Shown piece after piece: positions 35,841 through 45,110 of a stretch of DNA of 64,000 nt. Source of the stretch: Roseovarius litorisediminis. GTDB lineage: Bacteria > Pseudomonadota > Alphaproteobacteria > Rhodobacterales > Rhodobacteraceae. The translations under genes were made by a program, and so were the position numbers. Every line of letters begins with the position of its first letter. Position 1 is the first letter of the stretch. The stretch covers positions 124,001 to 188,000 of the forward strand of contig NZ_FWFL01000002.1 in the NCBI RefSeq assembly GCF_900172295.1. Direction: 5' to 3'. Below the pieces are notes generated by a model that was not told the DNA's origin, ran no database searches, and saw only the letters and a program-made list of their open reading frames with translations.

Positions 35841-36419
35841 ATGACGGGTCAAACCATAGCTACAGCCCACTGGCGGGCGCTGAATCACGAGGGTGACGAC
35901 AAGTGCCGTCTGGCCAAGGTCGATCATGGCTGGCTGTTGATTGGCCATGCCCGGTTTCGCGATGATTCAGGGTTTGCCGCGCTCGACTATGTCGTGCGAT
36001 GCGACGAATCCTGGCGCACGCTAAGCGCTGATATCAGCGGGTTGCATGGGGAACGGCAGGTCAATGTTCATATCGAATGCGATGGCGGCGATTGGCAGTT
36101 AAATGGCGTGCCTCAACCTGATGTCGCAGGCGCGCGCGACCTGGATATATCTTTTACCCCGGCGACCAACCTTATGGCGTTGCGCCGCCTGAGCGCTCAG
36201 CCGGAGCCCTGGCTTTCTGTTTCTGCGGGCTGGCTGCGATATCCTGAATTGGAACTTGCGCCGCTTAGTCAAACCTACACGCGGTCAGGGGCTGCCGGGC
36301 AGGTCGATTATGTTGCGGCTCAGAGCGGGTTCAGCACCCGTTTCGAGGTTGATCCAAGCGGCTTTGTCACGCTTTACCCCGACCTGTGGGAAGGTGAGGT
36401 GGATCATGCGAGCCCCTGA
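35841..36419 (+). CDS. Putative glycolipid-binding protein (DUF1089)
   Basis: This 192-residue protein matches the DUF1089/glycolipid-binding family (PF06475). Characteristic segments are VDHGWLLIGHARFRDDSGFAA near residue 28, ADISGLHGERQVNVHIECDG and the closing YVAAQSGFSTRFEVDPSGFV. It has no signal peptide, so it would be cytoplasmic although both neighbours are periplasmic. It starts four bases after the alpha-2-macroglobulin stop and overlaps pbpC by 14 bases, so all three genes are probably one transcript. The family role is not established, and this placement between an A2M and its PbpC is not the simple pair known from E. coli. Confidence 0.75.
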   Translation: MTGQTIATAHWRALNHEGDDKCRLAKVDHGWLLIGHARFRDDSGFAALDYVVRCDESWRTLSADISGLHGERQVNVHIECDGGDWQLNGVPQPDVAGARDLDISFTPATNLMALRRLSAQPEPWLSVSAGWLRYPELELAPLSQTYTRSGAAGQVDYVAAQSGFSTRFEVDPSGFVTLYPDLWEGEVDHASP

Positions 36420-38457
36420 TAGGCTATGTTTCGTACTGGCGCTGCTGCTATTGACGAGTGCTGCCACAAGGGACGGGCTGAATCGTTGGGTCGCGACCAC
36501 GCAACTCCCATCTTTGTTATCGGAAACTTCGGTTGAGGTACTGGACCGCTCGGGTCAGATGCTGCGGGTCTATACTGTGGGGGATGGCCGGTGGCGAATG
36601 GCAGTGACCTCTGATTGGGTGGACAGCAGGTATCTGGACATGCTGATCGCATTTGAGGACAAAAGGTTTTACAGCCATGCCGGTGTCGATCCATGGGCCA
36701 TTCTGCGTGCCTTTGGGCAGGCGGTCTGGAATGGCAGGTTGATTTCAGGCGGGTCGACCCTGACGATGCAGGTAGCGCGCCTGCTGGAAGATAGCGGCAC
36801 GGGGCATTGGCGCGGTAAGCTGCGGCAAATTCGGGTCGCTTTGGCACTGGAGCGGCAATTCAGCAAAGACGAGATTCTGACGCTCTACCTGTCCCGTGCG
36901 CCTTATGGGGGGAATCTGGAAGGTATCCGCGCGGCTACGCTGGCGTGGTTTGGCAAGGAACCCGCACGTCTGACCCCGGCCGAAGCTGCATTGCTGGTGG
37001 CCTTGCCGCAATCGCCCGAGGCGCGGCGCCCTGACCGCAACAGGCCTCAGGCCCGTCTGGCGCGCGCGCGTGTCCTGTCGCGTATGCAATACGCGGGTGT
37101 ACTGGGCGCAGAAGCTATTAGCGGCGCGCTGACAGAACCGGTGCCGTATCGGCGCCGCCCGTTTCCGGCCCTTGCACCGCACCTGTCCGATCTGGCTTTA
37201 GCCCGCGATCCACTGGTGCGCCGGCATGATCTGACATTGGATTTGACGGTGCAGCAAGATCTGGAGAAAATGCTGGAAACGTCGATGCAGGGTTTACCTG
37301 CGAACGTGTCGGCAGCCGTTGTCGCAGCCGACCACCGCAGCGGCGAAATCATCGCTTCAGTTGGATCGGCAAGCTTTGGTTCGGGCGATGCGCGGCAGGG
37401 ATACGTGGATATGACCCGCGCCTTGCGTTCGCCCGGATCAACGCTGAAACCACTTGTTTATGCGATGGCTTTTGATCGGGGGCTGGTGCATCCTCAAACC
37501 CTGATCAATGATCGGCCGGTTGCTTTTGGCAGTTATGCCCCACAAAATTTTGACGGTAAATTTCGGGGCGAATTACCGGTGGCCGAGGCCCTGCGCCAGT
37601 CGCTGAATATTCCGGTTGTGCTGCTGATGGATCAGATCGGCCCGGCGCATCTGATGGATGCGTTGCGTCGCGCCGGTGTTCAAACGGAACTGCCGGGTGA
37701 TCAGGCGGGCCTGGCCGTGGCTCTTGGCGGGGTTGGGATCACGCTGACCGATCTTGTGCAGCTTTACGCGACGCTGGCCAATGGTGGGCAAGCGCGCCAG
37801 TTGCATTGGCATAAAGCAGTGCCAGACAAGGGGCCTGCGAGTCAGATTGTCAGCCGCGCTGCTGCTTGGCAGATCTCTGATATTCTTGCAGGTTCGGCAC
37901 CACCCCGGGGTGGTGCGGCCGGTCAATTGGCCTATAAAACCGGAACCTCTTATGGGCATCGCGATGCTTGGGCCGTAGGGTTTGACGGGGCGCATGTAAT
38001 TGGTGTCTGGATCGGCCGGCCAGATGGCACACCTGTCCCCGGTGCGTTTGGCGGTGAACTGGCTGCACCGATCCTTTTCGACGCTTTCCAGCGTCTGAAA
38101 CGTCAGACCGATCCATTACCGCCCCCGCCACCTGAAACGCTGATCGTATCCACTGCGCAGTTGCCGCAGGCCCTGCGCCGTTTCTCTGGGCGTGAGGCTG
38201 TTTTCCAGGCACCTGAAGATGCGCTCAAGCTGGTATTTCCACCCGACGGCGTGCGATTGACGGGGGTGGACGGCGCGCTGGTCGTAAAGGTACAGGACGG
38301 CAAGCCGCCCTTTACTTGGTTGGCCAATGGAGCGCCGGTTCAAACGGGCGTGCATCGCCGGGAAACCGCTCTGAGCGGACTTTCCGAAGGGTTTTCAACC
38401 CTTTCCGTGATTGATGCCAAGGGTCAATCCGCACGTGTCACTGTGCGGATTGACTGA
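36406..38457 (+). CDS. pbpC: Penicillin-binding protein 1C
   Basis: PbpC is a bifunctional peptidoglycan synthase anchored in the inner membrane. The 683-residue protein begins with a signal anchor (LCFVLALLLLTSAA), then a glycosyltransferase domain with the catalytic Glu in FEDKRFYSHAGVDP (about 84) and GGSTLTMQVARLL, then a transpeptidase domain with SPGSTLKPLV (SxxK), QSLNIPV (SxN) and KTGTSYG, and a C-terminal BiPBP_C-like domain (about 600-683). All catalytic motifs are intact. I chose ATG 36406 (MRAPDRLCFV) with GAGGTGG upstream; the longer frame overlaps the DUF1089 gene. It is the partner of the alpha-2-macroglobulin upstream. Confidence 0.94.
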   Translation: MRAPDRLCFVLALLLLTSAATRDGLNRWVATTQLPSLLSETSVEVLDRSGQMLRVYTVGDGRWRMAVTSDWVDSRYLDMLIAFEDKRFYSHAGVDPWAILRAFGQAVWNGRLISGGSTLTMQVARLLEDSGTGHWRGKLRQIRVALALERQFSKDEILTLYLSRAPYGGNLEGIRAATLAWFGKEPARLTPAEAALLVALPQSPEARRPDRNRPQARLARARVLSRMQYAGVLGAEAISGALTEPVPYRRRPFPALAPHLSDLALARDPLVRRHDLTLDLTVQQDLEKMLETSMQGLPANVSAAVVAADHRSGEIIASVGSASFGSGDARQGYVDMTRALRSPGSTLKPLVYAMAFDRGLVHPQTLINDRPVAFGSYAPQNFDGKFRGELPVAEALRQSLNIPVVLLMDQIGPAHLMDALRRAGVQTELPGDQAGLAVALGGVGITLTDLVQLYATLANGGQARQLHWHKAVPDKGPASQIVSRAAAWQISDILAGSAPPRGGAAGQLAYKTGTSYGHRDAWAVGFDGAHVIGVWIGRPDGTPVPGAFGGELAAPILFDAFQRLKRQTDPLPPPPPETLIVSTAQLPQALRRFSGREAVFQAPEDALKLVFPPDGVRLTGVDGALVVKVQDGKPPFTWLANGAPVQTGVHRRETALSGLSEGFSTLSVIDAKGQSARVTVRID

Positions 38458-38495
38458 GCTTGCGAAGCCGTTTGTCAAGGTCGGTGAATAGTGCC

Positions 38496-39671
38496 TCAGA
38501 GCCGCTCTATTGCCAGCGCAATCCCTTGTCCGCCGCCGATGCACATGGTGATCAACGCCTTTGACCCGCCGGTGCGCTCAAGTTCGTAAAGTGCCTTGAC
38601 GGTCAGGATCGCACCTGTGGCCCCAACCGGGTGGCCAAGTGCAATGGCCCCACCATTTGGATTGACCTTGCCACCATCTAGCCCCAACCCTTTGTTGACG
38701 GCCAAGGCTTGGGCGGCAAACGCTTCGTTCGATTCAACGACGTCGAAATCGCTGGCTTTCAGACCGGTTTTCGCCAGCAGTTTTTCTACCGCAGGGACCG
38801 GGCCGATGCCCATCACTTCAGGGCGTACACCGGCATGGGCGTAGCCCAGGATCCGGGCCTTGGGTTTCAAACCGGCAGCATCGGCAGCGGCAGAACGGGC
38901 CAAAACGATGGCGGCGGCGCCGTCGTTAATCCCGCTGGCGTTCCCGGCCGTTACGCTGCCGTCCTTCTGGAACACCGCGCGCAGGCTTGCCAGTGCTTCG
39001 GCTGTGGTGGGTTTGGGGTGCTCATCGGTGTCAAAAGCAACCATGTCACGCTTGACGCGCACCTCGACCGGTACGATCTGTGACTTGAACCGGCCCTCGG
39101 CAATCGCTTCGGCGGCGCGGCGTTGGCTTTCAAGAGCAAAGGCATCCTGATCGACCCGGGAAATATCATGCTCAGCCGCAACGTTTTCTGCCGTCACCCC
39201 CATGTGGCCGGTGCCGAAGGGACAGTTCAAAGCACCCAGCATCATGTCGCGGGTGGTGACGTCGCCCATCTTGGCGCCCCAGCGTTGATCAGTGATGATG
39301 AAGGGCGAGCGGCTCATATTTTCGGCGCCCCCGGCCAAAGCGAAATCGGCGTCGCCCAGCATCAAGGATTGCACTGCCGAAACAATGGCCTGGGCACCCG
39401 ATCCACACAGACGGTTGACGTTCATTGCTGGTGCCGTATCGGGAATGCCCGCGTCCATTGCAGCAACACGTGACAGATACATATCACGCGGCTCGGTGTT
39501 AATTACATGGCCGAAAACCACATGGCCGATCTGGGTGCCCTCGACGCCGGAACGGGCCAGTGCTTCTTTTGCAACGATGGCTCCAAGGGTGGATGGAGGG
39601 GTTCCGGCCAGTGAGCCGCCAAATGTGCCTATAGCTGTGCGTGCACCGTCAAGAATTACGATATCTGTCAT
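38496..39671 (-). CDS. Acetyl-CoA acetyltransferase / beta-ketothiolase
   Basis: This 391-residue thiolase condenses two acyl-CoA units or cleaves a 3-ketoacyl-CoA. Active-site residues are all present: the acylated cysteine in NRLCGSGAQAIVSA (about Cys89), NEAFAAQ, the histidine in GGAIALGHPVGATG and the second cysteine in CIGGGQGIAL. Sequence and length resemble the biosynthetic PhaA/BktB group. I placed the start at ATG 39671 (MTDIVILDGARTAIG, with AGGCGG upstream); the longest frame adds 22 residues without a ribosome binding site. It stands alone, converging on pbpC, so whether it serves polyhydroxybutyrate synthesis, ethylmalonyl-CoA metabolism or fatty acid use is open. Confidence 0.9.
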   Translation of the reverse strand: MTDIVILDGARTAIGTFGGSLAGTPPSTLGAIVAKEALARSGVEGTQIGHVVFGHVINTEPRDMYLSRVAAMDAGIPDTAPAMNVNRLCGSGAQAIVSAVQSLMLGDADFALAGGAENMSRSPFIITDQRWGAKMGDVTTRDMMLGALNCPFGTGHMGVTAENVAAEHDISRVDQDAFALESQRRAAEAIAEGRFKSQIVPVEVRVKRDMVAFDTDEHPKPTTAEALASLRAVFQKDGSVTAGNASGINDGAAAIVLARSAAADAAGLKPKARILGYAHAGVRPEVMGIGPVPAVEKLLAKTGLKASDFDVVESNEAFAAQALAVNKGLGLDGGKVNPNGGAIALGHPVGATGAILTVKALYELERTGGSKALITMCIGGGQGIALAIERL

Positions 39672-39728
39672 GTTTTCCGCCTTTTCTGAGTCTTGCTCAA
39701 AATACTGGAGTGGCGTGTGTAAAAGCAA

Positions 39729-39860
39729 TGACAACATGGGATGCTGCGATGCGGCATATCCGCCGGGGTGCGCACGAAACGTACAAAAACGTGCAGATTG
39801 GCGCGGTGCGGGCGGTTGTCAGCGCCGTGGTCAACTGGTTGCGTGGCGAGGTTTTGTAAT
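39729..39860 (+). CDS. Possible 43-residue small protein
   Basis: A short frame starting MTTWDAAMRHIRRGAHETY and ending NWLRGEVL has plausible composition and a C-terminal amphipathic or hydrophobic helix (IGAVRAVVSAVVNWL). It lies divergent from the thiolase gene with only a weak purine-rich site before the ATG. I do not recognise a family. It may be chance. Confidence 0.3.
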
Positions 39861-40169
39861 CCCCAAACCTTCGAGTGCCCGGATGTTGATCCTGATCCCG
39901 AACGGCGTTGAACAGTACCCAAGGATCTTCCTTTTGGGTGGCGGGTTATACCTTTGGGGCCGACGCGGATCTTTGATCTGGGTGTAGCGAAAGACCGGCT
40001 CGGAGCCCGCAGCAGACATGGCCCAAATGCCCGGCACTCAACGGCGGCATTGTCCGCAATGCTTCAGTTCGCCGACCAAGCAGGAAATGGCGGCTAAAAG
40101 GAATAACTTTGATGTGGTTTCCACAAGCTCAATCTGACCAGCGCCTGAAGCCGCCAGTCGAGATTTGCC
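39861..40169. other. Intergenic region without a convincing gene
   Basis: About 310 bases between the possible small ORF and the phosphatase stop codon. A 68-codon minus-strand frame (39831-40037) has no ribosome binding site and odd composition. I see no clear terminator or repeat beyond short GC-rich words. Confidence 0.45.
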
Positions 40170-40937
40170 TTAAGGGGGGAGCAGACCGGGCGTGGCGCGG
40201 CGATTACCGGGTTGTTCTGCAGGAGTGAGGAGTTGGCGGCCGTCTTTTGTCAGAAGCCAGCACGACCTGTCCTCAATCACCGCAGGCCAGAGCGAGCGGC
40301 CCCGGCCTGCCCCGCCGTCAAGGTCGATGCGGTTGCCGAAATGAGTTGGCATGTCTAGGGCTGTGTGGCCATGAATAATCAGCCATGGGTGGGGTTTCGG
40401 ATCGGTGAGGAAGTTTTCGCGAATCCAGAGCATATCCTCGGGAGACTGATGTGAGAGGGGCACGCCGGGGGCGATACCCGCGTGGACAAAAAGAAGCGGC
40501 CCGGTCAGGTGGTAAAACGGAAGCGAGGCCAGCCAGTCGCGATGTGCGCGCGGGACGGCGGCAACGGCAGCGGTGTGGTTGGTGTTGTCCTCATCGCCGA
40601 TAATACCGTAGGAGGCTAACGTGGTGTCGCCGCCCAGACGGGGATGAATCCAGCTGAGATCGGGGCGCAGGCGCACGGGATGGATGGCGCCATAGTCGAG
40701 AAAATCCAGAAACATCTGGTCATGATTTCCACGCAAAGTGATCCAGTTTCGGCCCCTGGCCTGTCCGTCGATCAACAAGTCGATAACCGCGCGGCTGTCA
40801 GGACCACGATCCACGTAATCGCCCAGAAAAACGATGGGTGCGTTTACCCCCCCTTCGGCCTCGATCAATGCCAGAGCTTCCTCAAGCATTGTGAACTGGC
40901 CGTGAATGTCGGGGATTATATAAAGTGGTTCGGTCAT
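40170..40937 (-). CDS. Serine/threonine protein phosphatase / symmetrical bis-tetraphosphatase-like (PrpE/ApaH superfamily)
   Basis: This 255-residue cytoplasmic metallophosphoesterase has the PPP-family signatures DIHG (about 10), GDYVDRGPDS (about 38-47) and GNHDQMFLDF (about 70-79), plus downstream histidines in FVHAGIAPGV and IHGHTALD. These coordinate two metal ions. It could be a protein phosphatase or a diadenosine tetraphosphate hydrolase; sequence does not decide. I chose ATG 40937 (MTEPLYIIPDIHG), since the longest frame begins at a TTG with no ribosome binding site. It lies downstream of serA on the same strand, beyond a terminator-like hairpin. Confidence 0.85.
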   Translation of the reverse strand: MTEPLYIIPDIHGQFTMLEEALALIEAEGGVNAPIVFLGDYVDRGPDSRAVIDLLIDGQARGRNWITLRGNHDQMFLDFLDYGAIHPVRLRPDLSWIHPRLGGDTTLASYGIIGDEDNTNHTAAVAAVPRAHRDWLASLPFYHLTGPLLFVHAGIAPGVPLSHQSPEDMLWIRENFLTDPKPHPWLIIHGHTALDMPTHFGNRIDLDGGAGRGRSLWPAVIEDRSCWLLTKDGRQLLTPAEQPGNRRATPGLLPP

Positions 40938-41023
40938 GGGCTTAATCAGAAGCAATGCGCGCAAAATGTCCAATGGTTTCGGATCGGTATTCCTGTACCG
41001 TTATGCGCTAATCAAGAATGTGT

Positions 41024-41047
41024 AACGCCGCCCCGAAGGGCGGCGTT
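41024..41047 (-). terminator. Hairpin downstream of serA
   Basis: AACGCCGCCC and GGGCGGCGTT form a perfect 10-bp stem with a 4-base loop, 28 bases after the serA stop. The U-run after it is short, so it may also act as a processing or stabilising hairpin. Confidence 0.65.
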
Positions 41048-41074
41048 TCCGTTGGATCAGACCATGTTGACTTA

Positions 41075-42670
41075 TCAAGCGACATCGAATTCCAATGATC
41101 GGATTTGCTGGAACTTGCCCGTAGCGTCGAGTTTGGCAATGACATCCGGACTGACCTGAGCGTCAACATAGAGCAGGGCAATCGCCTCGCCCCCGGCCGC
41201 CGAGCGGCCTAGGGTGAAATTGGCGATGTTGACGCCGTTTTCACCCATCGTCTGCCCCAAAGTGCCGATGATGCCAGGCTCGTCCTTGTTGGTGGTATAG
41301 AGCATATGCCGTCCGATTTCAGCGTCGATGTTGATGCCCTTGATCTGAATGAAACGCGGTTTGCCGTCGCTGAACACCGTTCCGCCGATCGAGCGTTCGC
41401 GCTGATCGGTGACGACGGTCAGTTTGATATAACCCTCGAACGCGCCGGATTTATCCTGCTTCGTGGTCGAGATTTTCACACCGCGTTCCTTGGCCACAAC
41501 CGGGGCCGAGACCATGTTTACCTCGGGGTTGACCGATTTCATGATGCCCGCAACCGCGGCAGAAGTCAGTGCGCCGAGGTTCATCTCGGATACGACCCCG
41601 TCATAGAGGATGTTGATCGCCTTGATCGGCTCATCCGTCATCTGGCCGATAAAAGCGCCAAGGTTGTCGGCAAGTTTGATCCAGGGGCCCATGACCTTGG
41701 CCTCTTCAGCGGTGACCGAAGGCATGTTGAGCGCATTGGTCACGGCGCCGGTCAACAGATAGTCTGACATCTGTTCGGCCACCTGCAGGGCAACGTTTTC
41801 CTGTGCTTCGGTGGTGGCGGCGCCCAGATGTGGGGTGCAGACCACGTTGGGCAGGCCGAAAAGCGGGTTTTCCGTGGCGGGTTCCTGCGCGAAGACGTCA
41901 AAGGCCGCTCCGGCGACATGGCCGGATTTCAACAGGTCGGCCAGCGCGTTTTCGTCTACCAGACCACCACGGGCGCAGTTGATTATGCGCACGCCCTTTT
42001 TGGTTTTCTCAAGGTTTTCGCGACTCAGGATGTTGCGGGTCTGGTCTGTCAGCGGAACGTGCAGGGTGATGAAATCGGCGCGCTTGAGCAGATCGTCGAG
42101 TTCAACCTTTTCGACGCCCATCTTGTCGGCTTTTGCTTCGCTCAGAAACGGGTCGTAGGCGATGACCTTCATTTTCAAACCACGAGCACGGTCGCAGACG
42201 ATGCCGCCGATATTGCCGGCGCCGATGACGCCAAGGGTTTTGCCCGTCAACTCGACCCCCATGAATTTGGATTTTTCCCATTTACCAGCGTGTGTTGAGG
42301 CGCTGGCCTCGGGCAGTTGGCGGGCTACGGCGAACATCATTGCTATCGCATGCTCGGCGGTGGTGATCATGTTGCCAAAGGGCGTGTTCATCACGATCAC
42401 GCCTTTCTTGCTGGCCGCTTCCTTGTCGATATTGTCGGTGCCGATACCGGCGCGTGCGATGACCTTGAGATTGGTGGCGTTTTCGAGAATTTTCGCTGTT
42501 ACCTTGGTGGCCGAGCGGATGGCAAGGCCGTCATACTGGCCAATCACCTCGGCCAGCTTATCCTTGTCTTTGCCAAGGTCCGGCTGGAAATCGACGTCAA
42601 TGCCGCGATCACGAAAGATCTGGACAGCGGTTTCAGAAAGTTTGTCGGAGACGAGTACTTTGGGGGCCAT
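41075..42670 (-). CDS. serA: D-3-phosphoglycerate dehydrogenase
   Basis: SerA oxidises 3-phosphoglycerate with NAD+ in the first step of serine synthesis. The 531-residue protein is the long (type I) form: substrate and NAD domains (about 1-310; GVIGAGNIGGIVCDRA, catalytic Arg in NCARGGLVDE, His in CTPHLGAATTEAQ), then an intervening (ASB) domain and a C-terminal ACT regulatory domain (about 455-530; NKDEPGIIGTLGQTMGENGVN). Start at ATG 42670 (MAPKVLVSDKLSE) with AAGGAG upstream. It is downstream of serC on the same strand, separated by an 83-base gap that carries two palindromes. Confidence 0.96.
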   Translation of the reverse strand: MAPKVLVSDKLSETAVQIFRDRGIDVDFQPDLGKDKDKLAEVIGQYDGLAIRSATKVTAKILENATNLKVIARAGIGTDNIDKEAASKKGVIVMNTPFGNMITTAEHAIAMMFAVARQLPEASASTHAGKWEKSKFMGVELTGKTLGVIGAGNIGGIVCDRARGLKMKVIAYDPFLSEAKADKMGVEKVELDDLLKRADFITLHVPLTDQTRNILSRENLEKTKKGVRIINCARGGLVDENALADLLKSGHVAGAAFDVFAQEPATENPLFGLPNVVCTPHLGAATTEAQENVALQVAEQMSDYLLTGAVTNALNMPSVTAEEAKVMGPWIKLADNLGAFIGQMTDEPIKAINILYDGVVSEMNLGALTSAAVAGIMKSVNPEVNMVSAPVVAKERGVKISTTKQDKSGAFEGYIKLTVVTDQRERSIGGTVFSDGKPRFIQIKGINIDAEIGRHMLYTTNKDEPGIIGTLGQTMGENGVNIANFTLGRSAAGGEAIALLYVDAQVSPDVIAKLDATGKFQQIRSLEFDVA

Positions 42671-42705
42671 TGCTGGGCTCCTTTGATGAAAATCTTGTGG
42701 GGGGG

Positions 42706-42751
42706 CGGAGTCTTTCAAAGACTCCGGACCGATTTATTTTCAAGAAATTGG
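42706..42751. repeat. Paired palindromes between serC and serA
   Basis: CGGAGTCTTT-C-AAAGACTCCG (42706-42726) is a perfect inverted repeat. Three bases on lies a weaker one, CGATTTATTTTCAAGAAATTGG (42730-42751). The layout, with GAC between the arms and TTTTCAAGAAA in the second member, parallels palindromes two and three at 13208-13250. In the serC-serA transcript it would fold as hairpins and could modulate read-through. Confidence 0.6.
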
Positions 42752-42753
42752 TG

Positions 42754-43908
42754 TCACACCGTTTCTGACAGCGCTGCGATTTCGGTCTCAAAGGCCCATT
42801 CGACCCAGGGCATAAGCGCGACCACATCGGATGTTTCCACTGTGCCGCCACACCAGATGCGCAGGCCGGCAGGGGCATCGCGATAGGCACCGATGTCGTA
42901 GGCCACGCCTTCGGTGTCGAGCCGTTTGGCTATGTCTTTGGCAAAAGCTGCGCCGTCTTTGACACGGGCATCTGTGAATGTCAGGCACACCGAGGTGTTC
43001 GACATCGTGGCCGGATCATGGGCCAAAAAGTCGATCCAGTCATGCATCTCGACGAAATCCGCGACAGCCTTGGTATTCGCGTTGGCGCGGGCGATCAGCC
43101 CTTCAAGGCCACCAACCGAGCGGGCCCAGTCAAGCGCCAAGAGGTAATCCTCGACTGCCAGCATCGAGGGCGTGTTGATCGTTGCACCTTCAAAGATGCC
43201 TTCGATAAGCTTGCCACCTTTGGTCAGGCGGAAGATTTTTGGCAAGGGCCAGGCGGGGGTGTAACTTTCCAGCCGTTCCACTGCGCGGGGCGACAGAACG
43301 ATCATGCCATGGGCTGCTTCTCCGCCCAGCACTTTTTGCCAGCTGAAGGTGGTCACATCCAGCTTGTCCCAAGGCAGGACCTGCGCGAAGGCGGCCGAAG
43401 TGGCATCGCAGATAGTCAGGCCGGTGCGGTCGGCTTTGATCCAGTCGCCATCAGGTACACGTACGCCCGAAGTTGTGCCGTTCCAGGTGAAGACCACATC
43501 GTTATCGGTATCGACGGTCGAAAGATCGACAATCTGGCCGTAATCGGCGGTTTTGACCTGCGCGTCGAGTTTCAGTTGCTTGACCGCATCGGTTACCCAG
43601 CCAGCGCCAAAGCTTTCCCAGGCCAGCATCTCAACCTTGCGAGCGCCCAGCAGGTTCCACATCGCCATTTCAACGGCACCGGTGTCCGAGGCGGGCACGA
43701 TTCCGATTTTATAGTCAGCGGGGATGCCAAGAATCTCACGCGTGCCTTCTATGGCGGCCTTTAGGCGGGCCTTGCCAACCGCCGCGCGGTGGCTGCGGCC
43801 AAGCGGGGCATCGCTGAGTTTGGTCACGTCGAATGTAGGGGGTTTGGCGCAGGGGCCAGAGGAGAAACGCGGGTTTTCCGGCCGCGTTGCCGGTTCGTTA
43901 ATAGCCAT
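42754..43908 (-). CDS. serC: Phosphoserine aminotransferase
   Basis: SerC converts 3-phosphohydroxypyruvate and glutamate to phosphoserine, the second step of serine synthesis, with PLP. The 384-residue protein is of the alphaproteobacterial type; the N terminus has [24 protein letters not shown], and the PLP lysine is in [17 protein letters not shown] chose ATG 43908 ([15 protein letters not shown]), with GGAAGGA upstream, because the longer frame runs through the leader RNA. Its gene lies just before serA and divergent from serB, so all three serine-pathway genes are together. Confidence 0.95.
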   Translation of the reverse strand: MAINEPATRPENPRFSSGPCAKPPTFDVTKLSDAPLGRSHRAAVGKARLKAAIEGTREILGIPADYKIGIVPASDTGAVEMAMWNLLGARKVEMLAWESFGAGWVTDAVKQLKLDAQVKTADYGQIVDLSTVDTDNDVVFTWNGTTSGVRVPDGDWIKADRTGLTICDATSAAFAQVLPWDKLDVTTFSWQKVLGGEAAHGMIVLSPRAVERLESYTPAWPLPKIFRLTKGGKLIEGIFEGATINTPSMLAVEDYLLALDWARSVGGLEGLIARANANTKAVADFVEMHDWIDFLAHDPATMSNTSVCLTFTDARVKDGAAFAKDIAKRLDTEGVAYDIGAYRDAPAGLRIWCGGTVETSDVVALMPWVEWAFETEIAALSETV

Positions 43909-43914
43909 TGCTGC

Positions 43915-43975
43915 TATCCTTCCAGATAAGCGCCCCTCGTTGGGGAGGGGTGTCCCACGGACCGAAATACGGCCA
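43915..43975 (-). ncRNA. serC-type leader RNA motif
   Basis: In the minus direction the serC leader has GTCC-GTG-GGAC, then CCCCTC-CCCAAC-GAGGGG (43950-43933), ending just before the GGAAGGA ribosome binding site. Two hairpins directly before serC fit the serC RNA motif described in alphaproteobacteria. Its ligand, if any, is unknown. Confidence 0.6.
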
Positions 43976-44067
43976 TACCAGGGCTTTCGCAAGTGCAGAA
44001 ATGACGCTATAGCGCCGCTTGAGTGATAAAATGCGACTTTCACAACTACGATCGGAAACTTTGTTAA

Positions 44068-44946
44068 ATGTTTATTGCCTCTTTGATTGCGCCTGCCGGG
44101 CTATTGGATCCGTCATTGGTAGAAAATCTTCGCAACGCCTGGGGCGGGGGGGATGCGATTTGGCTGGCGCCGGATGAGGCGGCAGAGTTTGAGATGGCAG
44201 AGGTGCCGGGCAACCGCTGGGAGGTTTGGGACAGCCTGCAGGCGATGCAGGTGGATCTGGTGGTGCAGCCCGTCGCGGGGCGGCGCAAGAAGATGCTGCT
44301 GGCCGATATGGACAGCACGATGATCCAGCAGGAATGCATTGACGAATTGGCCGAGGTGGCGGGCGCAGGCGCGCATGTGAAAGACATCACCGCCCGCGCG
44401 ATGAATGGTGAACTGGATTTCGAAGGCGCGCTGACCGAACGGGTGAAACTGCTTGCAGGCCTGCCGGAGGAGGTGATCGCGCAGGTGATTGCCGAGCGGA
44501 TCACTTATATGCCGGGCGGTGATGCGCTGGTGGCGACGATGCGTGCAAACGGCGCTTATGCGGCCCTGGTGTCGGGCGGATTTAGCGCCTTTACGGCAAG
44601 TGTTGCAGAACAGTTGGGGTTTGATGAAAACCGTGCCAACACCCTGTTGATTACGGGGGGAAAACTCACCGGCAAAGTGGGCATGCCCATTCTGGGGCGC
44701 GAGGCAAAGGTACAGGCGCTGAAAGAAATTTCGGCCCGGCTGGGCCTGACCGCGACAGATGTGATGGCGGTGGGCGACGGGGCCAATGATCTGGGCATGC
44801 TGGGGCTGGCCGGTACGGGCGTGGCGCTGCATGCCAAGCCATCGGTTGCCGCCCAGTGCGATGTCAGGGTTAATCACGGGGATCTGACAGCTTTGCTGTA
44901 CTTGCAGGGCTACACGCGGGATGTGTTTTCTGTCAGAACGATCTAA
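44068..44946 (+). CDS. serB: Phosphoserine phosphatase
   Basis: SerB dephosphorylates phosphoserine in the last step of serine synthesis. The 292-residue HAD-superfamily enzyme has motif [14 protein letters not shown] (catalytic Asp pair, about 78-83), motif II SGGFSAF (about 170) and motifs III/IV in [14 protein letters not shown] (about 234). The first 70 residues form the small N-terminal region found in this group. There is no good Shine-Dalgarno before the ATG at 44068, so translation may start close to the transcript 5' end. It is divergent from serC across 159 bases. Confidence 0.93.
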   Translation: MFIASLIAPAGLLDPSLVENLRNAWGGGDAIWLAPDEAAEFEMAEVPGNRWEVWDSLQAMQVDLVVQPVAGRRKKMLLADMDSTMIQQECIDELAEVAGAGAHVKDITARAMNGELDFEGALTERVKLLAGLPEEVIAQVIAERITYMPGGDALVATMRANGAYAALVSGGFSAFTASVAEQLGFDENRANTLLITGGKLTGKVGMPILGREAKVQALKEISARLGLTATDVMAVGDGANDLGMLGLAGTGVALHAKPSVAAQCDVRVNHGDLTALLYLQGYTRDVFSVRTI

Positions 44947-45031
44947 GTCCGTGGGTTCGTCTTAAACCGTGCGTGCGGAAGGTATAGCGCGCCCGGGCCG
45001 GGCGCATGATGTGACCTGACACCTCTTGCTG

Positions 45032-45055
45032 TCCTCCTCCCATGGGGGAGGAGGA
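45032..45055. terminator. Hairpin between convergent serB and ribH2
   Basis: TCCTCCTCCC and GGGAGGAGGA form a perfect 10-bp stem with a 4-base loop. It lies between the convergent serB and ribH stop codons. A second small ACCGGT repeat hairpin lies at about 45078-45095. They may separate the two transcripts; neither has a long U-run. Confidence 0.5.
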
Positions 45056-45110
45056 AGGGTGTGGCGGGCCTACCTTGAACCGGTTTTGATACCGGTCTGG
45101 CTGGCGTTGG

